Source: Arion vulgaris (Eukaryota > Mollusca > Gastropoda > Stylommatophora > Arionidae). Taken from it: DNA of 64,000 nt. The DNA is taken from positions 82,405,150 to 82,469,149 of the forward strand of contig CM036755.1 in the NCBI GenBank assembly GCA_020796225.1, given 5' to 3'. The notes below the pieces were generated by a model, which saw only the letters and a program-made list of their open reading frames with translations, was not told the DNA's origin and ran no database searches. Numbering within the stretch: the first letter of the stretch is position 1; the number at the start of each line of letters is the position of its first letter. This document shows, piece by piece, positions 56,510-64,000 of this stretch. A program made the translations under genes and the position numbers.

Positions 56510-57150
56510 TAGTCACAATAACCTTCTATTTTTGTCAATCGATTCTACATCTGTTTGAATGGCAAACACAGCTTGATCAGAACCTTTGTGTATGTATTTT
56601 AACTCATATTTAATATATTTTACGGGACAACAATGGGCAATACGGAACAATCCATATACTATGCCTTCAACAAATTCACACTGCTCATCACTGATTTCTG
56701 GTCTTATTCTGCTTCTTATCCTTCTCATCATTATCCTCAGTAGTATCTTTGCAATATGACTCATAAGACTGATAGTGCGGTGATCTTCACATTCCACTGC
56801 TCTTGATTTCTTCTGAAAGCAATAAATATGGACTTTAGTAGATCTTTTGGAATACAACCGCTGTCATATATGTCGTTTAAAAGCTTCGTTATCACTTCCG
56901 TTTCTAGATTTCCTAGAGCTTGAATTTCTTCTGCTGTTATGTTATCTGGACCTGGAGACTTTCCACTCTTAATGTGTTTTATGGCATCTTCAACTTCAGC
57001 TGCAAGTATTGGTGGTCCCTTGAATGTGTCTGGTATATTTAGTTCTCCTCTGTCATCATCGTAGAGTTCTCCAATATATTCCGTCCATCGTCCGTTATGT
57101 TTTCTTCCCCCATTAATATCGTACCTTCTTTGGATTTTAGACATACAGTT
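56510..57150 (-). mobile_element. RTE/BovB-like LINE fragment (RT N-terminus)
   Basis: Minus strand: DDDRGELNIPDTFKGPPILA, AEVEDAIKHIKSGKSPGPDN, ITAEEIQALG, then, after a frame change, SRAVECEDHRTISLMSHIAK, LLRIMMRRIRSRI. KSPGPDNI and HRTISLMSH are the first RT motifs. FADD and later motifs are missing; cut by the Helitron at its left. Confidence 0.8.
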
Positions 57151-57299
57151 CGCCCAATATATAAGAAATATGTTAATTGTTTCATTAGCTGCCCATTTTT
57201 TCTTATGATTAATGTTGGCTGCTGGTTTGTTTAACCAGTTATCATAAATTTTGTTTTATTAATGTTAGAATTGTCGAATTTTATGTGAATGAAATTGAT

Positions 57300-57540
57300 A
57301 TCATGGCATATCCTTTACAGCACGTCACCATCAAGCACAGCAAACGAGTCGTTGATTTTCTAGGCACCACTTATATGTTCAGTAGTTTGCCATTGCTTTT
57401 TGAATGGTGAGGTCTATTTTTACCGTTGTTAGATATCTACTGGAACAAATTTGCTTCCAAAATGCCCGCCATGGTGTTTGAACCAGGTACTCTCGGCTTG
57501 TAATCAAGTTCACTACTGTTTAACACTTAGTTCACCAGGG
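57300..57540 (-). repeat. tRNA-derived SINE, family F
   Basis: Reverse-oriented copy of 31990-32250: plus-strand 'gttgattttctaggcaccac', 'gtgtttgaaccaggtactct'. The A-box end at 57520-57535 is degenerate. Followed by a two-unit repeat at 57540-57622 ('gtatttttataagccatttg' twice). Confidence 0.6.
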
Positions 57541-57829
57541 CAAAAGCTGTATTTTTATAAGCCATTTGTTTTTAGTGGACCAGGGAAAAAGCCGTATTTT
57601 TATAAGCCATTTGTTTTTAGAAAAAAAAACGCCATGTAGTATGGCTCCTGGTATAAAGTCGTCCAGCCAAGCCATGTAATTGTAGTGTGGCGTTTGCTCC
57701 CCAAGGAGCTTAACTATATACGCTCACTTGAATTTTATAACAAATTTAAAATATCAAGCAGAAATATTCCATAAAATGTAATTAAAGTTACAAAGTAGAC
57801 ACACAATGTAGAGATATTTGTAAACTTAC

Positions 57830-57982
57830 AATGATCACATAAAGAAGATATGTAGCCATCTTGACATCCTTTCTGACAAGTAGCATTTATATGATCACAG
57901 AGTAATGTCCCATTATCATCTGCTGCACAAAAATGAGGACAACTAGATATACAGTTTTTGCCATATGTTCCTGCTGGACAAA
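57830..57982 (-). CDS. RPTP exon: EGF-like module, most 5' in window
   Basis: 153 bp, phase 1 to 1. (x)CPAGTYGKNCISSCPHFC, then GTLLCDHINATCQKGCQDGY, ISSLCDH at donor 'gtaag'. Eight cysteines; very similar to 54152-54304. Acceptor 'gtctcacag'. Further ectodomain exons and the signal peptide must lie right of the window, as none is visible up to 64000. Confidence 0.9.
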
Positions 57983-58164
57983 CTGTGAGACACGAATAAT
58001 ATTTTTGATAATAAGAAAAATGTGTGTAACATCTAAACATGTAAGTCCATAGATCACATCGAGTTAACTGCAAGTTGCAAGTTTTATAGTTTCAAAACTA
58101 AACTACGAATTTTCAATCCAATGTTGTATCAATCCTAACATTTACCAGCCAGTGTTGGAAAATG

Positions 58165-58970
58165 ACTAAAGATATAGAAATGCAAGTTGAATACATTTTA
58201 AAATAGATGTCTGCAAAGAATAATGAACATAAAATTTAATTAATTCAGGAAACGTTATGAAATCAGAGAAATGTCTGGTCAACCACGAGTAACAACTGTT
58301 ATAAGAAGGAGAAGATGGAGATATGTTGAGTATACCTTGAGATGAAATAATCAAAGAAAAGCCAGTTTTAGAAATGTTTTATTATCCTGACACTGTGAGA
58401 CAAAACAGGATTAGAGAAAAGTAATGTAAGGAATAACAGGTAACAATACTTCACAAAAAATGTTTGGAATTTATAAATTTTGCAGCTTTTTTCTTTCTTT
58501 TCTTTTCCCCAATCCTGTTTTGCATCACAGTCACAGCGTCAGGATAAGAAGAGATTTCTAGAACAAGCCCTTGTGTGCGATTCATAAATAGTGTATTTGT
58601 CGCCCTGTTATCTCTGAGGTCCATCGTTTGCGTGGCGGTCTTTTTCTTTGTATCCATTGTATCGGAGCAACATCGCTCTTTGAGGTGCAATTTTCTTTTT
58701 AATCTGTATCTAGGTAGGTCAGGAAGAATTTAATTTGGCTTCTAGTATGAAGTTTAGTTCTGGTGTTGTTCGCCTTGTTTCTCTGAGGTCCATCTTTCTC
58801 AACCGGTCTTTTCTTTGTACCCATTGATCGGAGCAGCATTCATTTGAGTGAAAGCTGGTATATAGTATTTCTGCAAACTTATTGTTTCGACTGGGTTTAG
58901 CGTGTTTTACCCACTTTTTCCTTGAGTCTTCATTTCTCAACGGTCTCTCTTGACTCTGCATTCTGCATAA
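58165..58970. mobile_element. LINE tails, both strands
   Basis: Bases 58165-58345 (+): MTKDIEMQVEYI, then MSGQPRVTTVIRRRRW-like reading, relative of 34.8 kb. Bases 58380-58690 (-) and 58700-58970 (-): family E tails (MLEISSYPDAVTVMQNRI region; RCCSD..DTKKK). Confidence 0.55.
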
Positions 58971-59184
58971 ACTTCAACAGGCAGATATAGTTCTTTGCCA
59001 CTTATATGGTAGCTTACCACTTTGACCAAAACTTTTGGGGAACATTAATGAAAATCAAAATATTAATTCGGAATAACTGTAATCTATGATTTAAATATAA
59101 AATATAATTTACATTAAAAAAGGGAATATTGTAATACATCTTTGTTGGTATGACATAGTAAATATGATCTAAAAATAAGTGCTA

Positions 59185-59705
59185 ACAAGGATCACCCACT
59201 GCACAAACTGTTCAACACATGTGGTGGAAATCGGTTAAGACCAGGCAAGTCGGGGGTTGGCAGTGCTGCAGACACTGTTCAGTTCGTATGTGGGCTCACA
59301 AATATCGATCATTGGGAAGAATGGCTACCGGTGACTTCAATAGACATGAACGTCTTTTCATTCATTGTTAACTTTGACAAAGGTTGCAGAGAAAGACATT
59401 CCATGGCGTTGGATGCAGACCTTAAAGCCATTATTGGTGACAATTGCAATGAAGGTCATGTTGTGATTTACATGGATGGATCGGTAGTTTGCCACGAAAA
59501 GTCTGCATAAGCCTTCTCTGCAAGCTCATGAAACAGAATTCAGAATAGTCAAGGAAGCCAGTGGTGCATTTAGTATGACAGCAAGCAGCATAACAATAGA
59601 GGAACTAGCATAATACATAACATTTTGTCTGTTGACACAGATACAGGAGAGTTATGGGTTAAAACCCACATGCGAGGAATGGAATTGGTAAATCTACCTC
59701 CTGCA
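59185..59705 (+). mobile_element. LINE RNase H N-terminal region
   Basis: Plus strand: LHKLFNTCGGNRLRPGKSGV, DKGCRERHSMALDADLKAII, HVVIYMDGSVVCHEKSA. YMDGS is the first RNase H catalytic Asp motif (usually YTDGS). Broken after 59507. Confidence 0.65.
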
Positions 59706-59729
59706 CACTAGGTTTTATAGAAATCTGAA

Positions 59730-59998
59730 GTCTTCTCCTTCTTCTTTGAACGCTCCATATCGACCACTTGTTAACCACTCTTGTGATTTGTATGTGATCT
59801 GAGCCTAATAGCGATTATTCGTTGTGCTAGTTATGCGCCTACAAGTGGGCCAGCACACCCGATTTCTGCGACACTTTTTATTTACTATGGTAGCATCCGT
59901 AGGTCCTACATCAGTCGTCTCTTACGACATGTCTTGTAGGTTGCAGTGGTACTATTCTTTGCTCCCTTTACAAGCCCCGGCAAAACACGAGCAAATCT
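59730..59998 (+). repeat. SINE-like family B
   Basis: Plus-strand copy: 'cgctccatatcgaccacttg', 'gtatgtgatctgagcctaat', 'cagcacacccgatttctgcg', 'agtcgtctcttacgacatgt', 'gcagtggtactattctttgc'. Confidence 0.75.
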
Positions 59999-60094
59999 GA
60001 AATAAAGTGACTTCATACTCTAAGATATGTAAACGCTATGCTAAGTTTAGTTTAAGTAAACAGAGCATTCATTTCTTAATATTTATATATATGG

Positions 60095-60337
60095 TGAAAT
60101 GAAAATCGAGACATATCTTATACAGGACTTAACCATCAACAACTGTAAACAAGTCGTCAATTTTCTAGACACCACTTACACGTTCAGTAGTTTGCAATTG
60201 CTTTCTGAACTGTGAGGTTTATTTTTAATCGTTTGTAAAATTCCATAAAATTAATTTGCTTCCAAACTTGCCCGCAGTGGAGTTTGAACCAGGCACGCTT
60301 GGTTGTGATTGAGTTCACCAACTCTAAAGCTACAGAC
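60095..60337 (-). repeat. tRNA-derived SINE, family F (host of a LINE insertion)
   Basis: Minus strand: 'tgtagctttagagttggtga' (A-box region), 'ggttcaaactccactgcg' (B-box), tail to 60095. The LINE at 60338-63510 is inserted in its head, next to the A-box; 'cgctct' after 63521 resumes the SINE's 5' end. Confidence 0.7.
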
Positions 60338-63300
60338 TTTACTTACTTTACTTAATCCGTCATGCCTAGGGACACATGGGCTTCAGAAAGGATTTTCATG
60401 CTCGCCTGTCCGTGCAACCTTCAGCGCGGGACCCCCACGTCAGAGATGCGGTGTCCAGTTCCTCTTCCATCATGCGCCCCATGTTGTCCGTGGTCTGCCT
60501 TTCTCTTCCTTCTGGTGTCCAAGTGAGGGCTCCCCTTTGCAGGCATTTCTGTCTCATTCTCATAACATGTCCGAGCCATTTCCATCTTCTTTTTTTGAGT
60601 ATGTCATTCATTGCCTCTTGTCTTGTATCTTGGAGTAGTTGGTTATTGGATATTTTACTGGCCAAAAGATTCCCAAGATTCTGCGAAGACAAGAGTGGGG
60701 GAAAACTGACAGCCTGCTATTATCTCCTTTGGTCATCCTCCAACACTCCGATCCGTAGAGAAAAACTGGCAAAACAATGCTTTTATAGAGTTTAAGCTTT
60801 GTGGTCCTATTGTAGATTTTAGACTTCCATACTGGTTTCATTCTGGCAAAAGTGGTTCTGGCCTTACTTAGACGTGATTTTATATCTTCCTCTGTGCCAC
60901 CATTTAGTGTCAGTACGCTACCAAGATATGTAAAGTGCTCAACCCTTTCCAGTTTTTCATTTTCTAACATTATTGGTTGTTGGATTTCACTGTTTGTCAT
61001 AATTTTTGTTTTCCTGTGTTTGTTTTGAGGCCTACTGTCTTTGCCGTGCTGTAAGTATTGTACTTTTCTTTGTATATGTTATTTTGGGGGACACCAGGGC
61101 TATATCATCTGCAAAGTCCAGATCCTCAAGCATATCGAAAGGGTCCATCTTATTCCTCTTGGTGCTTGTTGATTTATGGCATTTTTTTAGCACCCAGTCA
61201 ATTGTAATACTAAACAAAAGAGGACATGCATCCCTTCTTACACTAGATTTTACGGGAAATGTTTTTTGGGAAAATTCTTTAGGTTGCAGGAGAAATCTTT
61301 ATAGAATAGGGCTATGATGTTGACAAGCTTCTGTGGTACGCCGTATTGTCTTAGTATCTTCCATAGGCTGTCTCTGTGGACGCTGTCGAATGCCTTTTCA
61401 AAATCTATGAAGTTGATATATATAGTCCTTTGCCACCCCCACATTGTTCTAAAATGTTACGCAGGGTAAATATATGTCGTTTGTTCCTCTTCCTTTCCTA
61501 AATCCTGCTTGCCCCATTCGTAGACATTTATCTATTGCTTTTTGTATTCGCATTATGATAATTTTGCAGAATATCTTACTTGGGATTGAAAGCAACGTGA
61601 TTCCTTCCAGTTATTGCAATCTGTTAGATCTCCTTTCGGGATTTTCACTATAGTACCCTAGTCCAATCCTTGGGCAATTCTTCTTTCTCCCAGATATCTG
61701 CAAACAGTGGCTCTAATATGTTTGCAGCTAAGATGGGATCGATCTTAAAAAGCTCTGCTGTCATTTCATCTTTTCCCCGGTGCTTTGTTGTTTCTCAGGG
61801 ATCCAATAGCTTTACTATTTCTTGCTTTTCTGGCAATTTGAGGTTGATATCAATATCCTGTGCGGCCAGTGGAATACCCAGGGATGTTCAGGATCAGGTC
61901 TGTTTAGCACATCTTCAAAGTGGGATGTCCATCACATATCCTGCTCCTGCTCTGTTGTCAACAGTTGTCCCAGACTGTTTCTGACTGGCATGTTATGGTT
62001 GTGTCTTTTACCTCCGCATAATTGTTTGGTAATCTTGTACAGTGTGTGCAGATCATGTACTTTAGCAGCCTTTTCTGCTATTTCTGCTGTCTTTCCATAA
62101 ATTTTCTCTTGTCTGTTCTAGCACTTCTTTTACCATTTTGTTTAGTTCTGTATATTCTTTTCTTGCCTTATCTTTTTGACGTTCTGATCTAATGCTATTG
62201 ATGAATTTTTTTCCTTTCGTTTTTGGATGTATTCTAAGGTCTGGCCACTTATCCACTCTTTATGTTGTCCTTTACAGGTTCCCAGTACACTACTGCTAAC
62301 TATTTTATATGTGCCTTTGATCGCATTCCATTTTTCTTGGATACTTTCAGTTGGTGCTGTGTCTGACTGCTCTGACAGGATTTGAAATCTGTTCTTTAGT
62401 TCCACTATATATTTTGTAGCAATCTCTATCTTTAATAGGTTAACATTAAAGTATTCTGTTCTATCTTGGCTTGTAAAGTTTTCTTGAGTTTGAACCTGAT
62501 CATGCCAACGACAGGGGTGGCGCTGCCCAGGTCAGCTCCTCTTTTCACCTTTACATCAAGTAATGTCTTTGCCATTTACTGTTTATCATAAGTGGTTTTA
62601 TCTGGTTTCATCTTTTCCCTTTGGGGGTATCCATGTGTACTTGTGTATGGTCCTCTGTGGAAACAATGTGCCTCCTATGATCAGTCTGTTTTCTAGACAA
62701 AATTGCTCAACATTTCTCCATTTTCATTTGCAGTGCCACATCCCTCTTTCCCCATTATTACTTCTCTGTGTCTGTTATTGTTGCCAACTTTTGCGTTTAG
62801 GTCTCCCATTATGCACAAACGTCCTGAGCTGGAACCTTGTCCACTATTTCCTGTAACCTTTTATAAAATGTGTTTTTGTCCTCTTCTTCGGCTTCGTTAG
62901 TGGATGCATAGCATTGAATGATAGTTAGCTTTCCTTGTTTCCCATTAAATCGGGCTTTCAACAATCTTTTATTAATCGGGTGCCAATCTAAGAGATGTTT
63001 ATTCAATCCTTTCCTTATTATTAGTGCAACTCCTGCTGAATGATTCGCGTCGTCTCTTCCTGAGTACAAGATGGTTTCCCCTGTTCTAGTTGTCGTCTGT
63101 CCAAAGCCTGTCCATCTACTTTCGCTGACCCCTAGAAGGTGTAATTTATAGTGTTGCATCTCTTTTACCACCTGTGCTGTCTTTGTGGTCTCGAACATTG
63201 TTCTGACGTTTCAGAATCCTATTCTTAGTTTAGTTTTGACATCCAGCAGACTTGAATTCCCAGCATGTGCTTCCTTGCGGCTTTCACCCATACTGTTCAT

Positions 63301-63510
63301 GCTGACAGTGGTACTGTCCCCAAGACCGCTGGACATCGAGAGCATTTTTCCTTTCAAGATTCTGTAACATTTTTCTTTTACGGCAGAGTTGTTAGCACTG
63401 CGCCCAACCCCCAACCTGGAGGACCAGGAGGCCACATTTAGTCTGACCTCACCTTGGACCTGTCCGCATGGGTAACCCTTCCAGGAACAGAACGTTCCTG
63501 CGGCATAGTC
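60338..63510 (-). mobile_element. RTE-like LINE, nearly full length, 11-bp TSD
   Basis: A 3173-bp element between copies of 'aagctacagac' (60327-60337 and 63511-63521). Minus strand: 5' end near 'gcaggaacgttctgttcctg'; endonuclease MFETTKTAQVVKEMQHYKLH, LLGVSESRWTGFGQ, GVALIIRK; RT with INFIDFEKAFDSVHRDSLWK, LVNIIALFYKDFSC, then MLEDLDFADDIALVS (FADD); C-terminus ERVEHFTYLGSVLTLNGGTE, IVLPVFLYGSECW, RRWKWLGHVMRMRQ. The 3' end is a short 'agtaa'-type repeat. Several frameshifts and a decayed middle (61.45-62.5 kb), so probably not mobile now. Confidence 0.9.
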
Positions 63511-63529
63511 AAGCTACAGACGCTCTCTA

Positions 63530-63745
63530 TATATGGGATAGTTCCATATTTTAAAAAATAACAGATTTGTGACAAAACTAATCACAGTTCTCAGTATAAT
63601 AATGAATAGCACAAGAAACGGCTGGTAAAAATTTGGTTTTTGTTCTTGCCCACTAGGAATTGTTCATGATTGGTTGGATTTTGTAGTTAAAGTTTTCCTG
63701 CATGAGCCAGCCGGGTGCAAGTGAAATTTACTTTAGCTTTTATTT
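63530..63745. other. unassigned intron or intergenic sequence
   Basis: Nothing recognised. Confidence 0.4.
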
Positions 63746-63747
63746 AT

Positions 63748-64000
63748 CACATATGTCTTTGTGAGGTCTGTATTTATATATTGTCTCATATGTCTCTGTA
63801 AAGTTTGTATTTATATATTGTCTTATATGTCTCTGTGAAGTTTGTATTTATATAGTGTCTTATATGTCTCTGTGAGGTTTGTATTTATATATTGTCTCAT
63901 ATGTCTCTGTGAGGTCTGTATTTATCTATTGTCTTATATGTCTCTGTGAGGTCTGTATTTATCTATTGTCTCATATGTCTCTGTGAGGTCTGTATTTATC
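63748..64000. repeat. 37-bp minisatellite, ~7 units, runs off the window
   Basis: Units 'tatgtctctgtgaggtctgt' + 'atttatatattgtctca', with t/c variants. Its right end is not in the window. Confidence 0.95.

Noticed and set aside
60309..60795. Open frames of 109 and 139 codons on the plus strand
   Set aside because: Antisense shadows of the RTE-like LINE C-terminus.

Overview
The window is animal nuclear DNA. It is AT-rich, its genes are spread over long introns, and those introns are packed with LINEs, Penelope-like elements, SINE-like repeats, a hAT remnant, a Helitron remnant and many minisatellites. I see no bacterial operons, rRNA, CRISPR array or intact functional tRNA gene. The repeat mix, and a receptor tyrosine phosphatase with 8-cysteine EGF modules, suggest a lophotrochozoan, most likely a mollusc. 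The species cannot be read from the window.

The only host gene I can support fills most of the window on the minus strand. It is a receptor-type protein tyrosine phosphatase (RPTP) with an EGF-repeat ectodomain. In transcription order (high to low coordinates) I place EGF exons near 57.9, 54.2, 45.2, 44.3, 39.1 and 38.2 kb; a transmembrane exon at 35.5 kb; juxtamembrane exons at 32.6 and 31.1 kb; first phosphatase domain (D1) exons at 28.8, 27.3, 25.8, 20.8, 17.9, 15.9, 12.1 and 11.0 kb; a D1-D2 linker exon at 3.7 kb; a possible small D2 exon at 0.8 kb; and a D2 exon at 0.3 kb. The reading phases of consecutive exons agree throughout, which is strong evidence that they form one gene. The start codon lies beyond the right edge and the end of D2 beyond the left edge. 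Three D1 exons are 1-2 bases short of the length their phases need, and the catalytic P-loop reads HCSAGVGPTG, with Pro where the catalytic Arg should be. The locus is therefore a decaying copy, or a sequence with consensus errors, or a mixture.

A tandem duplication of about 6.14 kb (35.64-41.79 kb and 41.79-47.93 kb) doubles two phase-1 EGF exons and so adds two EGF modules in frame. Its breakpoint lies in a roughly 75-bp minisatellite.

The introns hold two fairly complete RTE-like LINEs (21.3-24.6 kb; 60.3-63.5 kb with an 11-bp target duplication), many 5'-truncated LINE tails, Penelope-like elements with GIY-YIG endonuclease (6.4-9.9 kb and several tails), two SINE-like families that share a core, and a tRNA-derived SINE. 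At least three minisatellites arose inside transposon sequence: a LINE coding tail at 13.9-15.5 kb, a LINE 3' end at 30.2 kb and a Helitron helicase at 55.5-56.1 kb.
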